Below, piece after piece: positions 26,443 to 35,760 of a stretch of 64,000 nucleotides of DNA. A program made the translations under genes and the position numbers. Within the stretch, counting starts at the first letter, position 1. The number at the start of each line of letters is the position of its first letter. The stretch covers positions 62,001 through 126,000 of the forward strand of contig QKJP01000026.1 in NCBI GenBank assembly GCA_003249255.1, given 5' to 3'. The notes under the pieces are model-generated. The model did not search any database. It was not told the origin of the DNA and worked only from the letters and a program-made list of their open reading frames with translations. The DNA is from Bacteroidales bacterium. Lineage in GTDB: Bacteria > Bacteroidota > Bacteroidia > Bacteroidales > Marinilabiliaceae.

Positions 26443-28044
26443 ATGAATCATACTTTATATAAAAATATAGTTCTTAGTCTTGTAGTGGCTTTTCTTACGG
26501 TTCATAGTTCTCTTGCTCAAGCGGGAAAAGCTGTTTGGCCTTCATCAGTCCAATTTGATTTAGACACTATTGTACTTCCTGCATTACCTCAAAAAGTGGC
26601 GCAACAAAATGCAGGAGATTATGCCAGGTTAAAAAGTTTAATTTTTGCACATCCCTTCTTGGTTGGATATACGCCCTCCAATAGTGGTAAGTGGGTTCCT
26701 TTAAAGAGTGATAAAAAGATTTGGCGTTTAGCGGTTAGATCAAAAAATGCACATACTTTAAATCTAGTTTTCGATCGCTTTTTACTTCCAACTTCAGCTC
26801 AATTATTTATCTATTCTCCTGATCAAAATGAAATAATTGGTTTGAATAGTACCGATTCAAGATCTGGGCAATTGGCAACAAAACCAATCACCGGTGATGA
26901 ATTGATTGTTGAAATATCATGCGATAACTCAGAAATAAATAAGATAGATGTTGAAATAGGAACCATTAATCACGATTATGTTGGGATTAAGGGTATTGCT
27001 GAAAGACTATTAAAATCATCCCAATCTTGTGAAGTTGATGTAGTTTGTGAACCCATTGTGAAAGATGAGGTTAGACGAAGTGTTTGTTTGTTTATTGTAG
27101 ATGGATATTCTGTTTGTACTGGCACATTAATAAATAATACGGCTAAGGATGGAAAACCTTATGTTTACTCTGCTGCTCATTGTTTTCCACAGATGGATAA
27201 AACAGATCAGGCTGTTTTCTTTACCTTTGAATATGAAGCATTAGAATGCGGTATTGTCACAGGTACAGAAAATGACTCAAAAATTATATCAGATGGTGCT
27301 ATGGTGAAAGCCATCTCGAAATCCCTTGATTTTGCGCTTGTGGAAATGAATACATCTCCTCCAGCGAACTATTCTCCATATTGGTGTGGCTGGAATCGCA
27401 CAACTTCAGTAACAGGTCCTGTTTATACAGTACATCATCCTCAGGGTGATGTTAAAAAGGTATCTGTGGAGGACGATAATCCTATTGCGGAGTCTTTTTC
27501 CGATATCAGTTATTTTGAATCTGATGCACATTGGTTGATTAACCGTTGGGAAGAAGGTGCTACAGAAGAAGGTTCATCAGGTGCGGGTTTATTTACACAA
27601 GATGGATATATCATCGGTGCGTTATCAGGAGGGAGTGCCACTTGTACAACACCTGTAAGAGATTTTTTTTCACGCTTTAATAAAGCCTGGGATTACTTTT
27701 CTGAAGAGAATAAACAGTTGAAATGTTGGCTTGATCCTATAGGAAGCGATGCAATGAGTTTAGAGGGGAGGGATTACTATGATATGCCTGTCAGCGTGCC
27801 TGATACCAGGACGATCAAGGTTAAAACTAATCCTGTAAAAAATGGATATTTAATTATAGATCTTGGTGACGAAAAAGCTGACTTATTGGAAGTATATAAT
27901 TTGCAAGGAGTAAAAGTTCAGACTCACAAATTAAATTCTCAAATTAATAGAATGCGTTTATATCCATTGTCCTCTTCTGCTTATATTATTGTTATCAAGC
28001 ATGGCTATGATGTTATTCTAAAAAAGATGATCATGGTAAAGTAA
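26443..28044 (+). CDS. Trypsin-like (S1, Lys-C type) protease with T9SS type A tail
   Basis: A 533-aa exported protease. Signal peptide at 1-25 (SSLAQ). A beta-rich propeptide-like region covers ~30-195. The serine protease domain has His246 (YSAAHC), Asp296 (SLDFALVEM) and Ser379 (EEGSSGAGLF), with a Cys-rich pattern like lysyl endopeptidases. The last ~80 residues (IKVKTNPVKNGYLIIDL ... LEVYNLQGVKV ... YIIVIKHG) are a type A T9SS sorting domain. It is therefore probably secreted or surface-held and digests external protein. Confidence 0.88.
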   Translation: MNHTLYKNIVLSLVVAFLTVHSSLAQAGKAVWPSSVQFDLDTIVLPALPQKVAQQNAGDYARLKSLIFAHPFLVGYTPSNSGKWVPLKSDKKIWRLAVRSKNAHTLNLVFDRFLLPTSAQLFIYSPDQNEIIGLNSTDSRSGQLATKPITGDELIVEISCDNSEINKIDVEIGTINHDYVGIKGIAERLLKSSQSCEVDVVCEPIVKDEVRRSVCLFIVDGYSVCTGTLINNTAKDGKPYVYSAAHCFPQMDKTDQAVFFTFEYEALECGIVTGTENDSKIISDGAMVKAISKSLDFALVEMNTSPPANYSPYWCGWNRTTSVTGPVYTVHHPQGDVKKVSVEDDNPIAESFSDISYFESDAHWLINRWEEGATEEGSSGAGLFTQDGYIIGALSGGSATCTTPVRDFFSRFNKAWDYFSEENKQLKCWLDPIGSDAMSLEGRDYYDMPVSVPDTRTIKVKTNPVKNGYLIIDLGDEKADLLEVYNLQGVKVQTHKLNSQINRMRLYPLSSSAYIIVIKHGYDVILKKMIMVK

Positions 28045-28053
28045 TATAAGTTG

Positions 28054-28081
28054 CAGTGCTTAGTATCTCTAATAAGCACTG
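28054..28081 (+). terminator. Stem-loop after the protease gene
   Basis: A perfect 9-bp stem CAGTGCTTA / TAAGCACTG with a ten-base loop lies ten bases after the stop codon. There is no clean T-run after it, so termination is likely but not certain. Confidence 0.5.
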
Positions 28082-28180
28082 TAATAATACCTTTTAATAG
28101 CCTTAGGTCATATTATTTTCTGTTGGAGCTTTAATCGACAGATTGAAACAGTCGTCCTATTAATAAGTTACTGGTTCTTT

Positions 28181-29152
28181 TTACTCTATAATCTTAAGGT
28201 TGTCTAAGCAAAAATAGAGTGGGATATCTACCTCAATGCTGCTTTCAACTTTTATTTCAAAATACAAACCATATATCAGTCCTAATTTACTGAGAGGAAT
28301 GCTTGTCCATTCTTTTAAAGGGAAAAGATTGTCGGTATTATTGTAATTCACTAACAGGTATGTTTCAGGTTCGCCACTTTTATTGAAAGCCTTATCCAAG
28401 CCATAGATGTTAAGACTCACTTTTAAATAGTCATCGGCTTCCACAAGTTTTAGTTTATAATCCTTTATCGTTAAGTAGGTATAGGTTGAGTTGTTAATAT
28501 CAATTGAATGGACTTTGTGGGCTTTGTTGTTGTCTTTAAATGTTATTTTATTGAATTCATCATTGTGTTGTTTGAAAACTGTGAAGTTTTTAGAATCATT
28601 AGCTCCTTTAGTCGAATACACGCTAAATTGATTGGTTTTATCATTGGTGTTGCGGTCTGTATTTTTACTTAAAGCAAACCCACCCCAATCAGTTAAATCT
28701 TCAGGATTATTTTTATTTATTACAGGTAGTTGGATGTATTCTTTATAATTAAAGGCACCATCTTGACCTGTATTGTTATAACCTTTTTCATTGAGTAAAG
28801 CTGTGCTGTTTTCAAAATCTACCATATCAAGGATAAAAACAGTAACATGGATTGAGTCACTTCCATTTTCATTGGACACAATAAATGTGTAGTTGTATTC
28901 ACCTAAAGCTTTATTTTGAAGAACCAAATCCTTTGTATTCTGAATAAGTTCATTATTTTCCCTCCATTCGTATTTTGATGATTTGTCATAAGTTATTTTT
29001 GGAGAAATTGTAAAAATAGAGTCGGCATCAATACTATAGCCCTCTTTCGGCATGTTTAAAAAAACTTGTGGAGGAGGTAAGTCTTTGTCATTAGGATTAC
29101 ATGCCATGACCCCAATTAGAAGCAATGGCATGTAAAAAAATAGTTTATTCAT
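28181..29152 (-). CDS. DUF4465 lipoprotein with N-terminal PKD-like domain
   Basis: A 323-aa lipoprotein (signal ending GVMAC, Cys at 18). Residues ~25-105 form an Ig/PKD-like domain (YSIDADSIFTISPKITYDKSSKYEW). The rest matches DUF4465: WGGFALSKNTDRNTNDKTNQFSV, then VHSIDINNSTYTYLTIKDY, and the closing YFCLDNLKI strand. DUF4465 proteins are surface or periplasmic beta-jelly-roll proteins of unknown ligand, frequent in Bacteroidota. The start overlaps the end of the upstream thioredoxin-like gene by eight bases. Confidence 0.8.
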   Translation of the reverse strand: MNKLFFYMPLLLIGVMACNPNDKDLPPPQVFLNMPKEGYSIDADSIFTISPKITYDKSSKYEWRENNELIQNTKDLVLQNKALGEYNYTFIVSNENGSDSIHVTVFILDMVDFENSTALLNEKGYNNTGQDGAFNYKEYIQLPVINKNNPEDLTDWGGFALSKNTDRNTNDKTNQFSVYSTKGANDSKNFTVFKQHNDEFNKITFKDNNKAHKVHSIDINNSTYTYLTIKDYKLKLVEADDYLKVSLNIYGLDKAFNKSGEPETYLLVNYNNTDNLFPLKEWTSIPLSKLGLIYGLYFEIKVESSIEVDIPLYFCLDNLKIIE

Positions 29153-30581
29153 CTTTTTTTAATTCAAAGTAGTGATCTAAAAAGTCTGGTAATTGCTCTA
29201 CACCAATTCGTTTAGCCAATATTTTTTTGTCTTTATCAAGTACATAAAGCACAGGAGTGCTATAAATGTCGTAATTGTTTCTAAAGTTTGATTGATTGTA
29301 TGGGTCATAAAGATTAATCCATTCGGTCAGGTCTTTTTCCTCAAGGAATTTTTTCCACTTTTCTTCCTCAACCTGAGTGTAAACAGTTACAACTTTCACT
29401 CCATGTTCAGCATATAGATCATATACCTCTTCTTTGATTTTTGGAAGTTCCTTTTTGCAATGACCGCAATCCGGATCCCAAAAAATAAGTAAAGTAATAG
29501 GTGCTTCAATTTCGTATAAACGGTAAAATTCATCTGTAGCAGATTGCATTTTAAAATCAGCTGCCTGTTTACCAATCATGTTAGGTTTTATTTTACGTAC
29601 ACGGTCTTCTAGTTTGGCCAGGAAAGTAGAATCAGCCCAATTTGCTTTTCCCGATAAATAATAGGTTTCTCCAATGGCAGCCATCACTCCATCCATTCCC
29701 ATCATTTTGCTTTCCTGGTATTTATTAAACAGGTATGAAACCATAAACCTAAATGTAGCTTCGTTTTTCTCGGTCATATCTATAACCCTGTGAGATTCTT
29801 TAATTAACGAGTCTGGTGATTGAACTACCATTTTATCCAGGTAGTTATCTACTTTATTTGCAAAGTATGGTGTTCTTAACATGCGCTTATCCGTCATGTT
29901 AATGTTGTCGAAATAGTGATCTTTGTAATAGAAATAGCGTTTTCTTTGGATGATTGAATCCGGATTTGAAGCACCTTCCGGAGCCTCAAAGGTTGGCACT
30001 GTAACATCTTGAGTTCCTTTTAGAAAGGCAGATATGAATCCATCCGGAAATTTCTGTTCAATATCATCCCAATAGGCCTGAACTTCAGTGGTAATGCTTG
30101 TTAGTTTTTCACGAAGTTGAGAGACTAATTCTTCATTGTCTTTGTTGTTTTTAAGACTGTCTTGTAGTGCAGAGGCTTCTTTTTGTTTGGCAATGAAAAA
30201 ACGCTGGTAGTCTATAAAAGCTTTGCTTTCTTCACTTCCGGTGATCTTGATGTGATCTAAAAAGTCTTTGGGTTTAGTCGAAAGTTTAAAGTTTTGCTCT
30301 TTTCCAATTAAAAGGTCAAAGTAGGTTTGATCCGGTAAGTAAACAACATATAAACCTTGATCCAGTAGTGAATCACCCTTAAAGGTGCAATTCCCTTTGG
30401 AGTCGGTAAATGCGGTGTCTTTTACCATAATTTGCTTGTTGTAATAGTAACCTAAAATCACTGAAGTGTCTTTAAGTTCCTCTATTTTAATGTCTATTTT
30501 ATAAGACTGTGCTAAGCCTGAGAAGGCTAAAATAAAACAAAATGCGACTGATAATGTGGTTTTTAAATTTATCGTATTCAT
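29145..30581 (-). CDS. TlpA-like thiol-disulfide oxidoreductase with DUF4369 and DUF5106 regions
   Basis: A 478-aa exported protein (signal 1-24, SGLAQ). Order: DUF4369-like beta domain (~25-115), a helical DUF5106-like middle (~120-330), and a thioredoxin domain whose active site is FWDPDCGHCKKELPK (CGHC, residues ~373-376), with the cis-Pro loop YSTPVLYVLD. It is probably a periplasmic disulfide reductase or isomerase. The only apparent partner is the DUF4465 lipoprotein translated from its overlapping end. Confidence 0.85.
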   Translation of the reverse strand: MNTINLKTTLSVAFCFILAFSGLAQSYKIDIKIEELKDTSVILGYYYNKQIMVKDTAFTDSKGNCTFKGDSLLDQGLYVVYLPDQTYFDLLIGKEQNFKLSTKPKDFLDHIKITGSEESKAFIDYQRFFIAKQKEASALQDSLKNNKDNEELVSQLREKLTSITTEVQAYWDDIEQKFPDGFISAFLKGTQDVTVPTFEAPEGASNPDSIIQRKRYFYYKDHYFDNINMTDKRMLRTPYFANKVDNYLDKMVVQSPDSLIKESHRVIDMTEKNEATFRFMVSYLFNKYQESKMMGMDGVMAAIGETYYLSGKANWADSTFLAKLEDRVRKIKPNMIGKQAADFKMQSATDEFYRLYEIEAPITLLIFWDPDCGHCKKELPKIKEEVYDLYAEHGVKVVTVYTQVEEEKWKKFLEEKDLTEWINLYDPYNQSNFRNNYDIYSTPVLYVLDKDKKILAKRIGVEQLPDFLDHYFELKKDE

Positions 30582-30671
30582 TTTTACTTTATTAAGTTAA
30601 TAACCAAGTTAATTAATATTCAATGCTTTATTTTGAATTTCATAACCTGGTTAATCTGTAAGTTTGCTTGC

Positions 30672-31574
30672 CTATTTTTTTAAGCTGGCCAAGTAACCAA
30701 TTTTATATAAATCATAAATCAGCATACTTGGATTGTTTTTCATCAAGTGTTTTTCTAACCGTAATACTGTTTTCTTAAAGAGTATGGCAATTATTTTGGT
30801 AAGTTTTAATTGCTGTACAATAAAGAAATATCTTAGTATGGTAATTCTGTTATTTATCAGTGGTTTATTACCATATTTATTGAGAATGAAGACTAAGGTT
30901 TCAATTCTTTGTTTAGTTTTTCTTAAAAAATGGTCATTTTCTTCTAATCCAATATGTACAACCGGATTGTTAATGTGTGTGATGCTAATGTTTTTTTCTT
31001 CTAATTCTATTCCGAAAACGGTGTCTTCGTGACCGGATCTTGGAATTTCTTCGTCAAATTTAAGGATTTCAAACAACTTTCTTTTGGTCAGGAAATTATT
31101 TGACATGAAACTTTTATTGGGTTCCTTGCTACGGTGCTCAGCATCAAAATCTTCTTTTAGTTTACCAACTTTCCATCTTAGAGAAAACTCACTGCCTGGA
31201 AGTGTTTGAGGATGAATTCGTCCGCCACAAACGATTAAGTCATCTGTATTTAAAAACGGCTTGTATTTCAAAAGGTAATCCTCAGCAATTCCGGAGTCAC
31301 TATCTAAAAACAAGATGTTATCGTATTTAGCGGTTGTGGCTAACTGGTTTCTAATGGCAGCACAACCCATGTTTTGAGGCAGTTCAACATACTTGGTTTG
31401 ATTTAATGTTGATACCTTGGAGTTATGTTCTTTATAACTTTTAGCTGAACCGTCATCAATAATATTTATCTCAACTTCGATGTCGTATTCTTTTGCCTGA
31501 GCAATAAGTTTATGTGTTAGGTCTACAATGTCAACGTTGAAAACCGGAATGCATATTGATAAATTGTGGGTCAC
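30672..31574 (-). CDS. Glycosyltransferase family 2
   Basis: A 300-aa GT-A fold transferase. It opens with LSICIPVFN, has IIDDGS for nucleotide binding, a metal-binding DxD as FLDSDSG (residues ~93-99), and a GHEDTVFG acceptor-side motif typical of GT2 enzymes. The C-terminal segment is basic and helical, with no transmembrane helix obvious. The acceptor is unknown. It closes a reverse operon with aminopeptidase P and the DUF4097-like gene but shares no clear pathway with them. Confidence 0.85.
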   Translation of the reverse strand: MTHNLSICIPVFNVDIVDLTHKLIAQAKEYDIEVEINIIDDGSAKSYKEHNSKVSTLNQTKYVELPQNMGCAAIRNQLATTAKYDNILFLDSDSGIAEDYLLKYKPFLNTDDLIVCGGRIHPQTLPGSEFSLRWKVGKLKEDFDAEHRSKEPNKSFMSNNFLTKRKLFEILKFDEEIPRSGHEDTVFGIELEEKNISITHINNPVVHIGLEENDHFLRKTKQRIETLVFILNKYGNKPLINNRITILRYFFIVQQLKLTKIIAILFKKTVLRLEKHLMKNNPSMLIYDLYKIGYLASLKK

Positions 31575-31581
31575 TCTAATT

Positions 31582-33354
31582 TTAAATTTGTCGTGTTTGT
31601 TCTTTTAACCATTCATTTTCTTCTTTACTCAAAAAATGAGCCAAGCTTTCACGTACCTTTTGATGATACTTGTTTAACCAATCTACTTCATCTTTATTGA
31701 GTAAGGCGGTATTAATCGCATTTAGGTCAATAGGGCAAAGGGTGACGGTTTCGAATTCGTAAAATGCTCCAAATTCTGTTTCTGTAGCTTTTTGTACTAA
31801 AGTCAGGTTCTCAATTCTAATACCATGCTTATTTGGTTTGTATAAGCCAGGTTCATTGGAGGTTAACATTCCTTCTTTTAGCGCTGTGTTATTTATGGCC
31901 GAACTTATGCTTTGCGGGCCCTCGTGTACATTTAAAAAGTATCCAACACCATGCCCGGTCCCATGACCAAAATTTAAACCTTGTTTCCATAAAGGTGTTC
32001 GTGCCAAAGTGTCAATTTGTGAACCTTTTGTACCTTCCGGAAAACAGCAGGTTGCTACTGCGATGTGGCCTTTTAAAACGAGTGTAAAATCATTTTTTTC
32101 TTCTTCAGTTAAATCTCCTAAAGCCACTGTTCGGGTAATGTCAGTTGTGCCTTCAAGATATTGACCACCAGAATCTACCAAATAGAAGCCTTTGCGCTCC
32201 AGTTGAGCCGCATTTTCTTTTTTGAAAGCGTAATGGGGTAAGGCTGCGTTGGGTCCATAGGCAGAGATGGTACTAAATGACTCGCCATAAAAGTTTTCTT
32301 GCTCTTTGCGGAGGCTTAAAAGCTTTAGAGAAGCTGTATACTCGGTTAAATCTTCATTCGTTGAGTGCAGCCAATACAAGAATCTTACCATTGCAATTCC
32401 ATCTTTTAGCATGGCTTTTTTGATGTTCGCTTGTTCAATGGGGTTTTTTCTACTTTTTAATTCCGTAATGATGCTCAGTTGCTCTATTTTTCTGGCCTGA
32501 GAGGGTAGTCGGTCATAAATTTTTGCATTACACCTTTGCGGGTCTAAAACCACGGTGGCCAATGCCGGCATATCACTCAGGTATTCGTAAAAATCTTCGT
32601 ATAAGAATATTTTAATGTTATCATCCTTCAGAGCTTTCCCGATGCCGGATGTGATTTTATGGGGATCAATAAATAAATTGACGTTGTTTTGAGAAATAAT
32701 CAGGTAAGCATAAAAAACCGGATTGAAATCCACATCAGCCCCTCTTAAGTTTAGTAGCCATGCTATTTCGTCTAAAGATGGTACAATATAATGAGTGGCA
32801 TCCAATTCTTTCATTTTTTCTCTTACTGTGCTGATTTTATCTTTTCTGGACAATCCGGCAAAGGTTACCCCTAATTCGAAAATTTCCTCTTCTGGCATTA
32901 AAGGGCGTTGTTCCCATATTTCTTCTTCAATGTTGAGTTTAGCATCAAAGCGAATGTCAAAATTGCTCAGTTCAGTTTTTAGATTTCTAAATTGCTTCAG
33001 TGTTAACATTTTGCCATTGGTTCCTACAACCTGACCTTGATCTAGATGCTGTCTTAGCCAAGTTGAAAGTGAAGGGGTACTGATTAAGCCATCTTTATAT
33101 AAATCAATCTCAGAATTGGCTAATTCTTTTTCAGCCTGAATGTAGTATCTTGAATCAGTCCATAAACCGGCCTCTTCATGGGTAACAATCAAGGTTCCCA
33201 TGGATCCGGTAAAACCTGACATCCATTCTCTAAATTTCCAATGCTCAGTTGGATATTCACTTAAGTGTGGATCTGTACTAGTAATAATGTAAGCATCTAA
33301 CCCAAGCATGGCCATTTGGGTTCTAAGATTGAATAGATTATCTGAGATGGACAT
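31582..33354 (-). CDS. Xaa-Pro aminopeptidase (M24B, long eukaryote-like form)
   Basis: A 590-aa metallopeptidase that removes N-terminal residues before proline. Two creatinase-N-like domains (about 1-300) are followed by the pita-bread domain. Metal ligands are visible: Asp pair in LVDSGGQYLEGTTDITRT, His in HGTGHGVGYFLNVHEG, Glu in SNEPGLY and Glu in HGIRIENL. The length and the VHEGPQSIS motif match the XPNPEP1-like subgroup common in Bacteroidota. It is cytoplasmic. The gene starts two bases after the DUF4097-like gene and stops seven before the glycosyltransferase. Confidence 0.93.
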   Translation of the reverse strand: MSISDNLFNLRTQMAMLGLDAYIITSTDPHLSEYPTEHWKFREWMSGFTGSMGTLIVTHEEAGLWTDSRYYIQAEKELANSEIDLYKDGLISTPSLSTWLRQHLDQGQVVGTNGKMLTLKQFRNLKTELSNFDIRFDAKLNIEEEIWEQRPLMPEEEIFELGVTFAGLSRKDKISTVREKMKELDATHYIVPSLDEIAWLLNLRGADVDFNPVFYAYLIISQNNVNLFIDPHKITSGIGKALKDDNIKIFLYEDFYEYLSDMPALATVVLDPQRCNAKIYDRLPSQARKIEQLSIITELKSRKNPIEQANIKKAMLKDGIAMVRFLYWLHSTNEDLTEYTASLKLLSLRKEQENFYGESFSTISAYGPNAALPHYAFKKENAAQLERKGFYLVDSGGQYLEGTTDITRTVALGDLTEEEKNDFTLVLKGHIAVATCCFPEGTKGSQIDTLARTPLWKQGLNFGHGTGHGVGYFLNVHEGPQSISSAINNTALKEGMLTSNEPGLYKPNKHGIRIENLTLVQKATETEFGAFYEFETVTLCPIDLNAINTALLNKDEVDWLNKYHQKVRESLAHFLSKEENEWLKEQTRQI

Positions 33355-33356
33355 AA

Positions 33357-34445
33357 TTAATAGTTGTTAAAGGTGAGATTTGAATATTTGGAAAAGGTAA
33401 CTACTGAAGTTGTAGGTTCTTTTTCTTCACCAATTATTCCGGTAAAAGATGTTTTCGATCCTTCTCTAAAAATTTTTAAATTAGAGATGTTTGGATGGAT
33501 GAATTCAGCCTCATCAACTTCCCCGTTTATATAATATGAAAGTTTTTGAGGGAAGTGAAGATTGGTGTTTACATTTTCATTGGCAAGCTCAATTCCTTTT
33601 ATCGATGAAGTGCATGTCAAATTAAGATTGCCTTTTTTCATTTCGATAAATCCATAAGTGTTGAGATGATCTGCAAAAACGATGGATTGTTCACCTTTTA
33701 TACTTAGGCTGTCGCAAATACTTATGTTTAAGCGATCTGTAAAGCTTTTAATGGAATTGTTTTTGCAATTGTTGATGCCTATTAACGAATATTCACTGCT
33801 TATAGTGGTTTTATCGATTGCCTTTAATTGTAAAGAACAGCTGGTTACAGACATATTTACTTGATGTAACGAGTCAATAGTTCCTTCAATGAATTTTAAA
33901 TTGAATTGGTGATTTGCTTTATTTATTTGATCAGGCTGAGAGTTAATAATCATTTTCCCATATTCAGCCTTGAGCATTATGCTTCCATTGGTATTTGTTA
34001 AGTAGGTATTGCCAAGTTCGTTTGTGATGTCCAGGTTTAAATTGAATGGAACTTTAATCTCATAATCGACAGTGAATGGATAATTTGAGAAGAACTCTTC
34101 TTCATAGACCGTTCTAAAACGTTGTTGTTTATCAAATAATGCTCTTTCGATTGTAATGTAATCGAATACTTCTTCAGCTTGTTCTTTGCCCTGTGCATCT
34201 ACTGTAACAAAGACTTCTACTTTGATCGAATCAGATTCCCAGCCTTTTAAGTTAATGTTGCCATGGCGATTAATGATTCTTAAGGATTGAATTTTAGGAT
34301 TTTTTAAAACGATTTTTTCATAGCGTTTAAAACCTTTTCGGGTCACAATAATAGAATCTTTTTGGTCATCTCCATCTTTTGTGTTAGCACTGAACACGAG
34401 TGAATAAAAGAAGGTAAGGCATATGGTAAGAATGAGTTGTTTCAT
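33357..34445 (-). CDS. Exported beta-helix-like protein (DUF4097-like)
   Basis: ATG 34445 gives a 362-aa protein with a good signal peptide (MKQLILTICLTFFYSLVFS); an upstream in-frame ATG at 34520 would bury it and is rejected. The mature part is a run of short beta strands (RIINRHGNINLKGWESDSIKVEV ... NELGNTYLTNTNGSIMLKAEYGKM), the pattern of the putative-adhesin DUF4097 family. The function is unknown. It is the first gene of the operon that continues with aminopeptidase P and the glycosyltransferase. Confidence 0.6.
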   Translation of the reverse strand: MKQLILTICLTFFYSLVFSANTKDGDDQKDSIIVTRKGFKRYEKIVLKNPKIQSLRIINRHGNINLKGWESDSIKVEVFVTVDAQGKEQAEEVFDYITIERALFDKQQRFRTVYEEEFFSNYPFTVDYEIKVPFNLNLDITNELGNTYLTNTNGSIMLKAEYGKMIINSQPDQINKANHQFNLKFIEGTIDSLHQVNMSVTSCSLQLKAIDKTTISSEYSLIGINNCKNNSIKSFTDRLNISICDSLSIKGEQSIVFADHLNTYGFIEMKKGNLNLTCTSSIKGIELANENVNTNLHFPQKLSYYINGEVDEAEFIHPNISNLKIFREGSKTSFTGIIGEEKEPTTSVVTFSKYSNLTFNNY

Positions 34446-34693
34446 TATGCTTGTTTTTGTTAGAAGTGCAAATCTTGCGTTTGAATGTGATTTTTTAGCT
34501 AAAATAAGGAAAAATAGCATGCTTAAAAATAAATGTCCTTAACAAGTCGAGTTATGTTGTGAACTAGTGTTTCATTCCACTTTTAAATCGCATACTAATA
34601 TACGGCGAAACGAGTACATTGTCACCTCGGCAAACCTGAGTTATCGCCTCAATACGCACAAAATATTACGTGGTAAGCTTCCGCTTTAGTAAT

Positions 34694-34709
34694 TGGCATG
34701 GCTCTTGTT
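34694..34709 (+). promoter_or_regulatory. Sigma-54 (RpoN) promoter
   Basis: TGGCATG at 34694-34700, four bases, then TTGTT at 34705-34709 matches the -24/-12 consensus TGGCACG-N4-TTGCW at all but two positions. The GG (34695-34696) and the G of the -12 dinucleotide (34707) are ten bases apart as required. The -12 dinucleotide reads GT instead of GC. It is 51 bases before the ArsC-like gene. No TAnnTTTG site competes. Confidence 0.65.
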
Positions 34710-34759
34710 TTTATTAAACAGGATATAATTAACTGTTGAATTTCATACAATAATGTAGC

Positions 34760-35167
34760 ATGGTAGAAGTACATTTTTTTGAGAAACCCGGTTGTATTAA
34801 TAATACAAAACAAAAGCAGCTCATGGCTGCAAAGGGGTATAAGGTTGTGAGTTATGATTTAATAAAGAAATCCTGGACAGCCGAAGAGTTAAAGGTTTAT
34901 TTGCAGGATAGGCCTGTGGATGAGTGGTTTAATTTAAGTGCTCCCCGTATTAAAAGTGGCGAAATTAACATTGAGGTTTATAATGAAGAAAGTGCTTTAG
35001 AAGAGATGGTTAAAGATCATTATTTAATTAAGCGGCCTTTATTAAGAGTGGGGGATAAGTATGCGTGTGGCTTTGACAGTCCTTTGGCTAAGCAATTGGT
35101 TGAGGATGTAGATGTTGATTATTTACTAAGTTGTCCCAAAAAAGGGGATTTTCCGAGTTGTGATTAA
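34760..35167 (+). CDS. Nitrogenase-associated ArsC/Spx-family protein
   Basis: A 135-aa thioredoxin-fold protein that follows the nitrogenase-associated subgroup of the ArsC family closely: FFEKPGCINNTKQKQLM at the start, KKSWTAEELKVYLQDRPVDEWFN in the middle, and the DHYLIKRPLLRVGDKYACGFD end. One Cys (residue 11) is in the redox position. In other bacteria the relatives sit in nif clusters, but their biochemical role is not established. Here the gene is preceded by a sigma-54 promoter and followed by a NifX-like gene. No nif structural gene is in the window. Confidence 0.8.
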   Translation: MVEVHFFEKPGCINNTKQKQLMAAKGYKVVSYDLIKKSWTAEELKVYLQDRPVDEWFNLSAPRIKSGEINIEVYNEESALEEMVKDHYLIKRPLLRVGDKYACGFDSPLAKQLVEDVDVDYLLSCPKKGDFPSCD

Positions 35168-35233
35168 TGCTACAAAAAAGTAGAAAAATATAGACGAAAT
35201 TGACAAAATTGTAACATCTTAAATTTTTGAGTT

Positions 35234-35626
35234 ATGAAGATAGGTTTTCCAGCAGCAGGTTTGCACAACGAAAAAAAATCCTTATTGGCAGGGAGTTTTG
35301 TAGAGAGTGGTTTGATGGGTGTGTATAATACCCAAACGGATGAAATTGTGGTGGTGCCCAAAGAGAATTTTAAGAATGGAATTGTAGATTGGGTTCATGA
35401 AGAAGAAATAAGTTTGATCATTACGCCTGATATAAAGCCTATGGCCTTAAAGGTATTTAAAGAAGAGGGCGTGGAAGTATATAAAGCAATTGGTAAGATT
35501 TTGTCGTTAAATATTCAATTACTTTTTAATAAAGATTTAATGTCTTTTTCTGTAGAGTCTAAAATGCAGGAAAAATCTTCTTGTAGTTCAAGCTGTAGTT
35601 CTTGCAGCAGTACAACTTGTAATTAA
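35234..35626 (+). CDS. NifX/NifB-C-like dinitrogenase cofactor-domain protein with Cys-rich tail
   Basis: A 130-aa protein of the dinitrogenase iron-molybdenum cofactor biosynthesis family (KIGFPAAGLHNEKKSLLAGSF ... GVYNTQTDEI ... ISLIITPDIKPMALKVFKEEGVEVYKAIG). This fold binds metal-sulfur cofactor precursors in nitrogenase maturation. Its end is unusual: a Ser/Cys tail with spacing C-x3-C-x2-C-x4-C, which could hold a metal or cluster. It is 66 bases after the ArsC-like gene and likely shares its sigma-54 transcript. The terminator at 35685 closes the unit. Confidence 0.8.
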   Translation: MKIGFPAAGLHNEKKSLLAGSFVESGLMGVYNTQTDEIVVVPKENFKNGIVDWVHEEEISLIITPDIKPMALKVFKEEGVEVYKAIGKILSLNIQLLFNKDLMSFSVESKMQEKSSCSSSCSSCSSTTCN

Positions 35627-35684
35627 AAAAAACAGATGAGTATCCGGACTTTTGCATAAAACCGATATTCTAAAAATAGAAATG

Positions 35685-35726
35685 TAAGAGTGTTCCTTTG
35701 GTTCTTGAAGGGACACTCTTATTTTG
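35685..35726 (+). terminator. Rho-independent terminator after the NifX-like gene
   Basis: Stem TAAGAGTGTTCC (35685-35696) with GGACACTCTTA (35711-35721), one G-U pair, followed by TTTT. It ends the ArsC-like/NifX-like unit and may also serve the convergent helicase gene. Confidence 0.85.
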
Positions 35727-35760
35727 TATGATGAGCGGGCTTTTAGATGGCCGAGTTTTT

